Origin: Burkholderiales bacterium
GTDB taxonomy: Bacteria; Pseudomonadota; Gammaproteobacteria; Burkholderiales; Burkholderiaceae_C
Assembly: GCA_016213205.1 (NCBI GenBank)
Contig: JACRAZ010000075.1
Location: 62,001 to 126,000, forward strand
DNA: 64,000 nt
Direction of reading: 5' to 3'
Position numbers and translations under genes: made by a program. This document shows, piece by piece, positions 36,463 to 46,136 of the stretch. The first letter of the stretch is position 1. Each line of letters starts with the position of its first letter. Below the pieces are notes generated by a model. That model was not told the DNA's origin, searched no databases, and worked only from the letters and a program-made list of their open reading frames with translations.

Positions 36463-39400
36463 ATGGCCCTGAACGAGCTGCTCCAGTTTCCTCCGGTGGT
36501 CCCGATGATCCCGGGCACCGGCGTCCAGTTCCTGGACTTCGGCTTCTCGATCGAGAAGCAGACGCCGGTGCCGAAGGACTGGGGTTTCTTCGACCCGAAG
36601 ACGACGCTGAACAACCCGCAGCCTGTGCCCTGCGTGCGCCGCGGCGACGACGAGCCGACCGGCGGCGTCGAGTCCTACACGGTCGACATCAAGGGCATCC
36701 TGCAGATGTTCGACCGGGTGTGGGTGCCGATCCCGATGCTACGCCGCGAGCCGAAGGACTTCTTTAACGGCCCGACCAACTGGGTGCGTTCGTACCTGGT
36801 GAAGCTCGACGAGCCCGATGCCGACGGTCACCAGTACCGGCTGGTGCTGGCGGTCGACACCATGCTGCTGCCCTACGTCCAGGGCGAAGCCTACCTCGCG
36901 CCTTCGCTGGGCGATTGCGCCAACGGCCGCACCTTCGAGGTACCCGCGCACGACGAGCACGCCGAGTGGTTCTACAACCAGGGCTGGGTGCGCGACTGGT
37001 GCCTGCACCTGTTCCGGCAGATGCTCGAGCGTGAAGACCGCCGCCGGCGGCAGTTCTCCGTCGTGCGGCTGGACGACGACGAAGTGCACGAGCGCATGGA
37101 GGGCTCGAACGAGCACGTCGCGCGCTACCGCGCCTATGTCGACCTGCTGCAGTCGCTGGACATCCTGCCGGCGCTGCAGATGACCGACCGCGCCAGCGTG
37201 CGCGCGCCGATCGAGGTCGACCTGGTGCTCGACCTCGGCAACTCGCGCAGCTGCGGCCTGCTCATCGAATCCGACGGCGAACGCCGCGGCGGCGCCGACA
37301 TCACCACCGCCGTCAAGCTGCAACTGCGCGACCTCAGCCGGACCGAGCAGGTCTACTCCGAGCCCTTCCCGAGCCGCTTCGAATTCGCCCGCGTCGAGTT
37401 CGGCCCCGAACATCTGTCGCTGGCTGGCGGCCGGCCCGACGCGTTCGTCTGGCCGACCGCCGTGCGCGCCGGTGTCGAAGCCGCCCGACTGGCGGCACAG
37501 CGGCTCGGCACCGAAGGCCCGTCCGGCCTGTCGAGCCCGAAGCGCTACCTGTGGGACGACGACGTGCGGGAAGACTCGTGGCAGTTCAGCACGCCGTCGA
37601 ACGACCCCGGCGCCGCGAACTTCGCGATCGGCGTGCCATTCACCACGCACGTCAACGAACGCGGCGAGGCGCTGCACCGCATCGATCCGAACCTGCTGGT
37701 CAACGATCTCGGCCGCGGCTACGAGGCGATCTACGCCTACTACTCGCGGCGCAACCTCACCGCATTCGCGCTCGGCGAGATCTTCGTGCAGGCGATGTCG
37801 ATGCTGAACTCGCCGATGTACCGGCTGCGGCGTCCGGCGAACGCGACGCTGCCCCGGCAGTTGCGTCGCATCATCCTGACGATGCCGACCGCGATGCCGC
37901 TGGCCGAGCGGCAGATCCTGAAGCACCAGGCGGAATCGGCGCGCGACCTGGCCTACCTGTCGCTCGGCCTTGCGACAAAGAAATACGACGACCAGGGCCG
38001 GCCGACGATCGAGTACCCCGACGGCGGCAAGGGCCCCGACGTGATGCTGCAGTGGGACGAAGCGACGGCGACGCAGGCCGTCTACCTGTACACGCAGATC
38101 GCCGTCAACCATTCCGGCGATGCCCGCGCATTCTTCCGCTCGATGCGCCATCCGGCGAGCCAGAACGACCCCGATTCAGGCGACCACTTCCGGCTGGCAA
38201 CGATCGATCTCGGCGGCGGCACGACGGATCTCGTCGTCACGTCGATCGACGTGCAGGGCTCCGGCGCGCACGTCACGCTGCTACCGCGGCAGGAGTTCCG
38301 CGAGGGTTTCAACCTCGCCGGCGACGATGCGTTGCTGCGGGTGGTGCGCGAACACCTGATCGAACCCATTCGCGACAAGCTGCGCGAGCTGGGCCTGGGC
38401 GAACGCGCCGAGTACGCGTTGAACCAGTTGCTCGGCGGCGATCGCGGCGACATGAAGGCGATCGACATCGTGCGTCGCCAGCAGTTCGCCGCGCAGATCG
38501 CAGCACCGATCGCGCTGGCGATGTTGCAGGAGTACGAGAGTTACGACGCGCTGGCGCCGGTGCCGTCGATCCGCCGCAGCTTCGGCGAGTTCTTCGTCGC
38601 GGGCAACCAACCCTCGGTCGAACTGATCGCGCACTTCAACACGGAACTCGCGAAGCACGGGGCACGCGGTTTCCAGCTGCAGGACCTCGCACTCGAAATC
38701 GACCTGGTGCAGATCGACCGCACCGTGCGCAGCGTCTTCCACGACATGCTGCAGACGCTGGGCGAGCTGCTGTATCTCTATCGCTGCGACGTGCTGATCC
38801 TCTCTGGCCGCACCTCGCGACTGCCAGCCGTGCGCGCCATCATAGAGGAAGCCTCGGCGCTGCCGCCGCACCGCGTGCTGCCGCTGCACCTGTTCCGCGT
38901 CGGCCAGTGGTACCCGTTCCGGGACTACCGCGCTACGGTGGGCGACCCGAAGACCACCGCGGCCGTCGGCGCGATGATCTGCCTGCTCGGAAACGGCCAG
39001 CTGCACAACTTCAACTTCCGCTCCGACCAGCTGCGCCCGCGCTCGACCGCCCGCTATTTCGGCAAGCTTGACCAGTCGAGCCGGCTGCTGTCGAAGGACG
39101 AGTTCTACGACAACCTCGACCTCGACAAGCCCGACTACGACGTGCCCGAAACGCCGTTCGAGTTCCGCGGCCCGATGTCGCTGGGCTTCCGCCAGCTGCC
39201 AGTGGACCGTTGGCCGGCGTCGAAGCTCTATGTGCTGGAGTACGCGTCCGCGGCCGATTCGGCGCGCATCAACCAGCTGACACCACTCGAGATCGTGCTG
39301 AAGCGCGACGGCCGCCCCACGCGCGACAAGCTCACCGGCGAAGCCTTCTTTGAAAGCCCCGGCCTGATGATCAAGTCGGCCAAGGACATCAAGGGAACCG

Positions 39401-39489
39401 GGCAGATGAGCGGACTTAAGATGCGATTGCAGACGCTGGCCCACCCGCAAGGCTACTGGCTCGACACTGGCATTCTGCTCGGGAGCTGA
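36463..39489 (+). CDS. srfB: SrfB family protein, actin/Hsp70-like ATPase
   Basis: A 1008-residue SrfB. ATG 36463 (MALNELLQFPPVVPMIPGTG) is chosen because the longer frame overlaps srfA. No signal or membrane helix. The ASKHA-type phosphate loops are visible: VLDLGNSRSCGLLIE at 256-270 (phosphate 1), TIDLGGGTTDLVV near 580 (phosphate 2) and LILSGRTSRLPAVRAI near 780 (adenosine motif). This predicts an ATP-driven cytoplasmic protein. SrfB homologues are called virulence factors in Salmonella and part of a toxin set in Xenorhabdus, but the mechanism is not established. It is followed seven bases later by srfC. Confidence 0.88.
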   Translation: MALNELLQFPPVVPMIPGTGVQFLDFGFSIEKQTPVPKDWGFFDPKTTLNNPQPVPCVRRGDDEPTGGVESYTVDIKGILQMFDRVWVPIPMLRREPKDFFNGPTNWVRSYLVKLDEPDADGHQYRLVLAVDTMLLPYVQGEAYLAPSLGDCANGRTFEVPAHDEHAEWFYNQGWVRDWCLHLFRQMLEREDRRRRQFSVVRLDDDEVHERMEGSNEHVARYRAYVDLLQSLDILPALQMTDRASVRAPIEVDLVLDLGNSRSCGLLIESDGERRGGADITTAVKLQLRDLSRTEQVYSEPFPSRFEFARVEFGPEHLSLAGGRPDAFVWPTAVRAGVEAARLAAQRLGTEGPSGLSSPKRYLWDDDVREDSWQFSTPSNDPGAANFAIGVPFTTHVNERGEALHRIDPNLLVNDLGRGYEAIYAYYSRRNLTAFALGEIFVQAMSMLNSPMYRLRRPANATLPRQLRRIILTMPTAMPLAERQILKHQAESARDLAYLSLGLATKKYDDQGRPTIEYPDGGKGPDVMLQWDEATATQAVYLYTQIAVNHSGDARAFFRSMRHPASQNDPDSGDHFRLATIDLGGGTTDLVVTSIDVQGSGAHVTLLPRQEFREGFNLAGDDALLRVVREHLIEPIRDKLRELGLGERAEYALNQLLGGDRGDMKAIDIVRRQQFAAQIAAPIALAMLQEYESYDALAPVPSIRRSFGEFFVAGNQPSVELIAHFNTELAKHGARGFQLQDLALEIDLVQIDRTVRSVFHDMLQTLGELLYLYRCDVLILSGRTSRLPAVRAIIEEASALPPHRVLPLHLFRVGQWYPFRDYRATVGDPKTTAAVGAMICLLGNGQLHNFNFRSDQLRPRSTARYFGKLDQSSRLLSKDEFYDNLDLDKPDYDVPETPFEFRGPMSLGFRQLPVDRWPASKLYVLEYASAADSARINQLTPLEIVLKRDGRPTRDKLTGEAFFESPGLMIKSAKDIKGTGQMSGLKMRLQTLAHPQGYWLDTGILLGS

Positions 39490-39496
39490 CGCAAAC

Positions 39497-42220
39497 ATGA
39501 TCGATCCGACGCAACAGGCGCTGCAGAATGGCGCGGTCGCCCTTGAAGGTGCCAGCCGGCAGGCGAGGACCTGGGTGAAGCGGCTGGCCCGCAGCGCCGT
39601 CTCGGTAGGCAACGAGGAAGATTCGCTGGTCGAAGCGACGATGCGGGCCGAGAACCTGGCCCGCAAGCTGGCAGGTTCTTCCCAGCGCCGCAGCAGTGCC
39701 GGAGTGTTCGGCCCCAGCCAGGCCGGCAAGTCCTACCTGGTCTCGGTGCTCGGCCGCACCAAGGGGCAGCCGCTGATCGCCGACTTCGCCGGCGACGAGC
39801 GCAACTTCATCCAGGACATCAACCCGGCGGGCGGCAAGGAATCCACCGGCCTCGTGACGCGGTTCACCGCGATTCCTGGCACGCGCGACAGCAGCCACCC
39901 GGTCGAGCTGCGACTGCTGACCGAAACCGACTTAGTGAAAATCCTGGGCAACAGCTTCCTGTCCGACTTCGACCAGAACAAGCGCGAATTGAAGCTGCCG
40001 CCCGCCGACAAGGTGCGGGCGACGATCGGCAAGCTCGAATCGCAGGCCGGGCCGCCCCCGGCGCACCTGGACGAAGTGCGCATGTTCGACATCGGCGAGT
40101 ACTTTAAGTTGAATTACCCGACCACCATCGGCCCGCTTACCGACGGCGGCTACTGGGAGGCCTTGGTCCGCTTCGGCCACCGCCTGCCGATCCGCGGCCG
40201 CATCGAGCTCTACAGCCAGCTGTGGGCGGGCGTGCCCGAGGTCACCCGCATCTTCACGCTGATGCTGGAGGCGCTCGAACGGCTGGGCCAGGTGCCCAAC
40301 GCCCGCGCGGCGATCGAGAGCCTGGTGCCGCGCGAGCGCAGCATCATCGATGTCGACATCGTGCAGCACGGGCTCGGCACGGAGGCCGATCGCACCGACC
40401 TGATCAGCGTGGTCCCCGAACGCGCCGACGGCAGCGACAGCGCACCGGTGCAGGTGTCGCGGGCCACGCTGTGCGCGCTCGTGGCCGAGCTGAAGATCGT
40501 GATGAAGACGCAGCCCTGGGCCTTCTTCGAGCACACCGACATGCTCGATTTCCCGGGCGCCCGTTCGCGCGAGCACATGGTCAACCTCTCGACCGACGAT
40601 GCGACGCGCGCGGCCGAGGTGCGCAACATGGTCCGCCGCGGCAAGGTGTCGTACCTCTTCCAGCGCTACACTGAGGAACGCGAACTCGCCTGCATGCTGC
40701 TGTGCATGCCGCCGAAGCCGGCCGAGGTGAAGGACCTGACCGGGCTGGTACGTTTCTGGATCGGCCACACGCATGGCGACAATCCGGCGGCGCGCGCCGC
40801 ACTGCCGTGTGCACTGTTCTTCGTGCTCACATGGTTCGACGAAGAGCTGAGGTCCAAGCCCGGCGACAAGCCCGATGCCATTCGCAATCGCATCGAGGCG
40901 CGGCTGGAGTCGTCGATGTACGGCCTCTACGGCCACGAGGACTGGCTGCAGAACTGGAGCAACGGCGTTCCGTTCAACAACACCTATTTCCTGCGCAATC
41001 CGGAGTTCCCGCTCGACGGCGTGTTCGAGTACGAAGGGCCCAAGGGCAACCGTCGCGAGATCGGCATCGCCGAGGAGGCCCGCGACCAGCTGGCCTCGAC
41101 GCGCTCGGGCGTCATCGCCGGCGAGAAATCGAGCCGGCACTTCGCAGACCCCGGGCAGGCGTGGGACCAGGCCGTCGCGTTCAACGACGGCGGTGTTAGC
41201 CATCTCGTCGCGAACCTCGATCGGGTGCTGTCGCCCAAGCTCAAGACCCGCCAGATGGTCGGCCGCCTGGTCGATCAGGCCAAGCAGCTCGACACCCGCC
41301 TGCGCCGCTTCTACCAGGCCGACGACGATGCGTCGCGCAAAGACAAGGAGGACGCGCTGATGCTGCTGCGCCGGCGCCTCGCGGCTGCCGCGAAGGCGCA
41401 GGGTTTCCGCAATTTCGTGCACCTGTTGCAGTGCATGATGCTGACCGAGGCCGAGGTTCGCGCCGCGTTCCTGAACGTTGGGTCGATGAAGTCGGTGGCG
41501 GCGGCACCGCCGCCGCCCGCCGCGGCTGCGCCTGTGCCTGCGCCGGTCGATGACGAGGACGACTTCTTTGAAAGCGCGATGAAGGCGCCGGCCGCCGGAA
41601 CCACCGCGGCGCCCCCGCCTCCGCCGCCCCGGCAGCGCGATCGCTACGACGATTTCGCGCTGCGGCTCATCAATCTGTGGACCGAGCGCGTGCGAGGCCT
41701 CGCGACCCGCACCGCGGCGCTGGCCGCGCTCGGCTTCGAGTCGCAGCATGTCGGCGATGTCGGCAACGAGCTGGTGATTGCCGCGCACCGGCTGAACCTC
41801 GCCCAGCGCATCGCCGACAGCGTGCGCAGCCAGGTCGCCGCCTCGAACCTGCGCTGGGACGACGCCGCCGACCGCAGCGCCGGCCTCGCGACCACGATGG
41901 TCAACGATCACGTCGCCTACCTCGGCTACGGCGGCCTGCCGGCCGACAAGCGGCCCGGTTATCCGGAGCCGCCCCAGGTGCGCACGCGGGCCGTGTTCGA
42001 GGCGCCTCCGATCCCGGCGCCCGGCAAGATCCCTGACCTGGGCGCACAGCGGTTGGTGCTCGAATCGACCTACTTCCTCGACTGGGGGGTGTCGCTGAAG
42101 CAACTCGGTCTCGACAATGTCAGCTTCCTCGGCGGGCGAGAGATCGACGAGAAGGACAACCGGATGCTCGGTGAGATCCTGACCGAGATCGTCCCGGTGA
42201 CCCGGGTCAGCGCCGACTGA
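39497..42220 (+). CDS. srfC: SrfC family protein, dynamin-like P-loop GTPase
   Basis: A 907-residue SrfC ('putative bacterial virulence factor' family). The Walker A/G1 motif GPSQAGKS is at residues 72-79. A G3-like DFPGAR lies near 350, and the surrounding DMLDFPGARSREHM resembles dynamin-type GTPases. The long helical middle part has a Pro/Ala-rich insertion near 675-715 with acidic DDEDDFF. No signal peptide. It is adjacent to srfB with only seven bases between, and in other genomes the two genes are together, so the proteins probably act as a pair. Confidence 0.85.
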   Translation: MIDPTQQALQNGAVALEGASRQARTWVKRLARSAVSVGNEEDSLVEATMRAENLARKLAGSSQRRSSAGVFGPSQAGKSYLVSVLGRTKGQPLIADFAGDERNFIQDINPAGGKESTGLVTRFTAIPGTRDSSHPVELRLLTETDLVKILGNSFLSDFDQNKRELKLPPADKVRATIGKLESQAGPPPAHLDEVRMFDIGEYFKLNYPTTIGPLTDGGYWEALVRFGHRLPIRGRIELYSQLWAGVPEVTRIFTLMLEALERLGQVPNARAAIESLVPRERSIIDVDIVQHGLGTEADRTDLISVVPERADGSDSAPVQVSRATLCALVAELKIVMKTQPWAFFEHTDMLDFPGARSREHMVNLSTDDATRAAEVRNMVRRGKVSYLFQRYTEERELACMLLCMPPKPAEVKDLTGLVRFWIGHTHGDNPAARAALPCALFFVLTWFDEELRSKPGDKPDAIRNRIEARLESSMYGLYGHEDWLQNWSNGVPFNNTYFLRNPEFPLDGVFEYEGPKGNRREIGIAEEARDQLASTRSGVIAGEKSSRHFADPGQAWDQAVAFNDGGVSHLVANLDRVLSPKLKTRQMVGRLVDQAKQLDTRLRRFYQADDDASRKDKEDALMLLRRRLAAAAKAQGFRNFVHLLQCMMLTEAEVRAAFLNVGSMKSVAAAPPPPAAAAPVPAPVDDEDDFFESAMKAPAAGTTAAPPPPPPRQRDRYDDFALRLINLWTERVRGLATRTAALAALGFESQHVGDVGNELVIAAHRLNLAQRIADSVRSQVAASNLRWDDAADRSAGLATTMVNDHVAYLGYGGLPADKRPGYPEPPQVRTRAVFEAPPIPAPGKIPDLGAQRLVLESTYFLDWGVSLKQLGLDNVSFLGGREIDEKDNRMLGEILTEIVPVTRVSAD

Positions 42221-42252
42221 TTGGCGCCGACTGATCCTCCTCCGCTACGCCC

Positions 42253-43440
42253 ATGCCGACCCGCCTCGTCCAACTGCCCCATCATCCGAACGGCAAGGCC
42301 GTGCTGCAGGTCGCCGGACCTGCACAGGCCGTGCTGCTGATTCCCGAGACGCTGGAGATCTCGGTGATCCAGCCCGGCGCCGTCGACCGCTACCTGCACC
42401 CACAGACGCCGGCCGATCCCTGGCGCACCGCCGTCTTCCGGTTCCGGCCGGTGGGGGCTCGGCGCGAAGGCGAGTTGCTGCTGATCGAGATCGACGAGTG
42501 GATCACCTACCACCTGCGGCCGAGCCAGCCGTACAAGCTGGTGATCCGTCAGGTCGAAGGGCTGGAGATCGAGGAGCGCTTCACCGGGCCGGCGACGATG
42601 CGGCGCGTCGTCACGCCGCCGAGCGGGTGGGTGCAGTCCGCCGTGCCGGTCGCGGCCGTTCCCGCGCCGCCATCGCCGGCCACCGAACCGCCACCGCCGC
42701 CCCAGCCCCTGCGACCCGAACCCTTGCCACCGCCGGCGATGCCGGAACCGCTGCCGTTCGAGAACAACACCGAGCCGCTGCCCGTCGTCGAGCCCGTGGC
42801 GCCGCCGCCGACCTTGCCGATCGATCCGGACGACCGCAAGCCCGTCCCGCCGCCGCCGAGCCGCAAGGGCCTGTGGGTCGGCCTAGTCGTGCTGCCAATC
42901 GCCGCCGCCGGCATCGCCTGGGTGATGCTGCGCGATCGAGACGAGTTGGTGCCGGTCGCGTCGCCCGCATCAGCCGCGTCGGCCACCGCCGTGGCACCAC
43001 CTGCCTCGGCCCCCGTGAAGCAGTTGGACACGCTGGCCGCCGTGCGTGATTTCCTGGCGACCTCGCCCAGCGCCGAACAGGCCCTCGAGCAGGCCAATAC
43101 GCTGGCCACCGGCAAGAAGCTGCTCGATGGCCAGCTGCTGCTGTACAAGTCCGCCGGCGAGCGCGGCAATGCGGAAGCGGCGCGCAAGCTGGGCGCTTTC
43201 TACGACCCCGACACCTGGTCCGCCGAGACTAGCCCGCTGCCGGCCGCCAACCCGATGCAGGCGACGCGCTGGTACAAGCAGGCCGCCGAGGCCGGTGACG
43301 CGGAGTCGCAGTACCGCTATGCGATGCTGCTGAAGCAGGGTCGCACCGACGTCGCCGATGGTCCTGAGCAGGCCGTGCTGTGGCTGCGCAAGGCAGCCGA
43401 CCAGGGCCATGCCGAGGCGAAGAAGGCGCTCGGCAACTGA
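42253..43440 (+). CDS. Sel1-repeat membrane protein
   Basis: A 395-residue protein in three parts. Residues 1-125 are a beta-rich cytoplasmic domain with no match known to me. A Pro-rich stretch (135-205) leads to a transmembrane helix at about 212-230 (GLWVGLVVLPIAAAGIAWVML). The C-terminal half holds Sel1-like units (GNAEAARKLGAFYD, then ATRWYKQAAEAGDAESQYRYAMLLKQG and AVLWLRKAADQGHAEAKKALG), which act as protein-binding scaffolds. It lies 32 bases downstream of srfC. Confidence 0.82.
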   Translation: MPTRLVQLPHHPNGKAVLQVAGPAQAVLLIPETLEISVIQPGAVDRYLHPQTPADPWRTAVFRFRPVGARREGELLLIEIDEWITYHLRPSQPYKLVIRQVEGLEIEERFTGPATMRRVVTPPSGWVQSAVPVAAVPAPPSPATEPPPPPQPLRPEPLPPPAMPEPLPFENNTEPLPVVEPVAPPPTLPIDPDDRKPVPPPPSRKGLWVGLVVLPIAAAGIAWVMLRDRDELVPVASPASAASATAVAPPASAPVKQLDTLAAVRDFLATSPSAEQALEQANTLATGKKLLDGQLLLYKSAGERGNAEAARKLGAFYDPDTWSAETSPLPAANPMQATRWYKQAAEAGDAESQYRYAMLLKQGRTDVADGPEQAVLWLRKAADQGHAEAKKALGN

Positions 43441-43471
43441 GGCCTCTTTCGAATTCGATGAAAGCCGCTGA

Positions 43472-45424
43472 ATGAACCTTCCTCCCTTCCCCCGCCGCCG
43501 CGTGCTCACGCTGGCCGCGGCCTCGACCGCGCTGGCCACTTCGACGCCGTGGGTCCGTGCTCAGCCGAAGACGCCGATGCTGATGGACGGCAAGAAGTCG
43601 CTCTACCAACGTGTGCTGACGCGTCCAGGCGCGCAGGTCGCGCCGAAGGCCGGCGCGGCCGGCAAGGCGGTCGAACCGTTCGCCGCCTTCTTCGTCTACG
43701 AGCGGGTGGCCGAAGGGGGCAAGAACTGGCTGCTCGTCGGCGCGGCGAGCAACGGGAAGACCGACGGCTACATCGAAGAGGTGCAGACGGTGCCGTGGAA
43801 ACACGCCATCACCGTGGCTTTCAGCGTGCCGTCGAATCGCCAGCGCGTGCTGTTCTTCCGTACGAAGGAAGGGCTGTCGGGCTTCGTCAACGGTGACAAC
43901 CCTCCGGCCGAGTCGCAGAAGCTGCTGAAGGAGATCACCGAGAAGGGCACTCTCGGGCCCACGCACGCCGTCATAGCCGCCGAACCCGAGAAGTTCGTCG
44001 ACATCCAGAAGCAGTTCTACCTGCTGCCGGTGCTGGAGTCGCAATCGACCGTGCTGAAGTCCGGACCGAACGCTCGGCTGCTGAAAGTCGCCTCGATCAC
44101 GCGGGAGCCGGTAGCGCCGGCCGCGCCGGCGCCAAGCACCGATTCCGGCATCACCAACTTCAACTCGGCCGTGGTGTTCGTTATCGATGCGACGAGTTCG
44201 ATGCAGCCCTACATCGACCGCACCCGCACCGCGATGGAAGAGGTGCTGAAGCAGGCCGAGGACGCCAAGGTGCTGAACCGCATCAAGTTCGGCCTGATCG
44301 GCTTCCAGGACGACCCCGCCAAGACCAAGGGCGTCGACTACTTGTCGAAGGTCTTCGCCGATCCGAACTCCAGCGCCTCGCGCGAGCAATTCATGACCGC
44401 GATCAAGTCGCTCAACGCGACCAAGGTCTCGACCCGCGCATTCGCGGAAGACGCCTTCGCCGCGCTCGACGAAGCACTGCGCAAGATAAATTGGCAGAAC
44501 TACGGTGGCCGCTACATCGTCTTCATCAGCGATGCCAGTGCCCGCGAAGGCAATTCGCCTCTGGCGTCGACCAAGCTGAAGACCGCGCAGCTGCGCACCT
44601 ACGCGGAGGAGCGCGGCGTCGCGATCTACGCCATGCACCTGAAGACGCCGGAAGGCAAGTCCGACCATGCGATCGCCGAGCAGCAGTACCGGCAGCTGTC
44701 TGCCTGGCCCGGGCGCTCGTCGCTGTACTTCCCGGTCGAGGCCGGCGACCCCGCGAAGTTCGAGGCCGACGTGAAGGCGATGGCGAAGGCGCTGGTCGAC
44801 CAGGTGCGCGCCCCGCTGAAGGCGCTGCAGGCGGCGCCCGCCGCGCCCGGCGCAGACCCAATCGGCCAGGCCGTCGACAGCGTCGGCCGGGCGATGGTTC
44901 TGTCCTACCTCGGCCGGCAACAGGGCACGAAGTCGCCGCCGATGTATGAGGCCTGGGCCAGCGACATCGACGTCGCGAAGGGTGCCAAGCCGCTTAGCGT
45001 GCGGCTGCTGCTGACGAAGAACCAGCTGTCGGACCTGCAGTCGACGCTGCGCGGGCTGGCCGACGCCTACGACAGGGGCATCGCGAATCCGGCGTCATTC
45101 TTCGATCAGCTGCGCAGCGCCGCAGTGGCGATGGGCCGCGACCCGAGCAAGCTCGGCCAGGGCAAGGCCAAGACGCTCGAACAGTCGGGCCTGATGGGCG
45201 AATACCTCGAAGGCCTGCCCTACCAGAGCCCCCTGATGAAGACCAACCTCAACGACTGGACCAACATGCCGGTCGGCACGGCCCAGGCGGTGATCGACAC
45301 GCTTCGCTCCAACGTCGCGCTGTACCAGCGCTTCCACGACGACGTCGACCGCTGGGTCAAGCTGCACCCAGCAGCGGCCGAAGGCGACCGCGTCTACCCG
45401 GTACCGTTTGACGCGCTGCCCTGA
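43472..45424 (+). CDS. exported VWA-domain protein
   Basis: A 650-residue protein with an N-terminal signal resembling a Tat leader (FPRRRVLTLAAASTALATS), though the second Arg pair context is not the strict SRRxFLK motif. An N-terminal domain (about 40-210, SH3-like or unknown) precedes a VWA domain that starts near 230 with VFVIDATSSMQPYI, a MIDAS variant with Thr then Ser-Ser, and continues with FISDASA. The C-terminal 250 residues are helical and of unknown fold. Its start is 31 bases after the Sel1 gene. Confidence 0.82.
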   Translation: MNLPPFPRRRVLTLAAASTALATSTPWVRAQPKTPMLMDGKKSLYQRVLTRPGAQVAPKAGAAGKAVEPFAAFFVYERVAEGGKNWLLVGAASNGKTDGYIEEVQTVPWKHAITVAFSVPSNRQRVLFFRTKEGLSGFVNGDNPPAESQKLLKEITEKGTLGPTHAVIAAEPEKFVDIQKQFYLLPVLESQSTVLKSGPNARLLKVASITREPVAPAAPAPSTDSGITNFNSAVVFVIDATSSMQPYIDRTRTAMEEVLKQAEDAKVLNRIKFGLIGFQDDPAKTKGVDYLSKVFADPNSSASREQFMTAIKSLNATKVSTRAFAEDAFAALDEALRKINWQNYGGRYIVFISDASAREGNSPLASTKLKTAQLRTYAEERGVAIYAMHLKTPEGKSDHAIAEQQYRQLSAWPGRSSLYFPVEAGDPAKFEADVKAMAKALVDQVRAPLKALQAAPAAPGADPIGQAVDSVGRAMVLSYLGRQQGTKSPPMYEAWASDIDVAKGAKPLSVRLLLTKNQLSDLQSTLRGLADAYDRGIANPASFFDQLRSAAVAMGRDPSKLGQGKAKTLEQSGLMGEYLEGLPYQSPLMKTNLNDWTNMPVGTAQAVIDTLRSNVALYQRFHDDVDRWVKLHPAAAEGDRVYPVPFDALP

Positions 45425-45428
45425 CCCG

Positions 45429-46136
45429 ATGTCGCCGGTAATCGACATCCAGGGCTTGGCGTACCGACGTGCGTCGGAGCGCAGCGATGCCGAAGACTTC
45501 AGGCTCGCGCTCGACACCTTCGAACTTCAGGCGGGCGAGGTGATGGGCATTGCCGGCCCGTCGGGCTGCGGCAAGAGCACACTGATCGACCTGTTGGCCC
45601 TGCTGCGCCGGCCGACCGCGGCGGACCGGTTCCAGCTGATGGGCGACGACGCAGCATCGCTATGGGCGCGCGGCGCCGTGGCCGCCTGCACCGACCTGCG
45701 CGCCCGCCACGTCGGCGTCGTGCTGCAGACCGGAGGGCTGCTGCCCAGCCTGCCGGTGATCGAGAACGTCATGCTGCAGCAGCAGTTGCTTGGCCGGCCC
45801 GATTCGGCCCATGCCCGTGCGCTGGTGGCCGCGCTCGACCTGGCTGGGCTGGAACACCGGCTCCCGGCGCAGCTGTCGATTGGCCAGCGGCAGCGCGTCG
45901 CGATCGCGCGGGCGGTAGCGCACCGGCCGGCGCTGGTGCTCGCCGACGAACCCACCGCTTCGCTCGGCATCGACCATGCACCGGCCGCGATGGCTATGCT
46001 GCTGTCGCTCGCGCGCGACCAGGGCTCGGCGCTGGTGATAGTCAGCCACGACGCCGCGTTGTTGGAACGCCATCGCGTGCCGTTGCGCCACTGCCGGGTC
46101 GAGCGCGGCGTGCTTATGCTCGGGGCCGTCTCGTGA
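45429..46136 (+). CDS. ABC transporter ATP-binding protein (LolD/MacB-like)
   Basis: A 235-residue ABC ATPase. Walker A is GPSGCGKST near residue 42, the signature is LSIGQRQR, Walker B is ALVLADEP, and the H-loop is IVSHDA. The sequence LPVIENVMLQQQLLG is typical of the MacB/LolD branch, which drives FtsX-like permeases as mechanotransmitters rather than ordinary importers. ATG 45429 is four bases after the VWA gene. Its stop overlaps the permease start. Confidence 0.9.
   Translation: MSPVIDIQGLAYRRASERSDAEDFRLALDTFELQAGEVMGIAGPSGCGKSTLIDLLALLRRPTAADRFQLMGDDAASLWARGAVAACTDLRARHVGVVLQTGGLLPSLPVIENVMLQQQLLGRPDSAHARALVAALDLAGLEHRLPAQLSIGQRQRVAIARAVAHRPALVLADEPTASLGIDHAPAAMAMLLSLARDQGSALVIVSHDAALLERHRVPLRHCRVERGVLMLGAVS

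Noticed and set aside
39932..42103. Long minus-strand frame (723 codons) opposite srfC
   Set aside because: Composition is that of a shadow frame (RRR, HH, low complexity) and srfC has clear P-loop motifs in the other strand.
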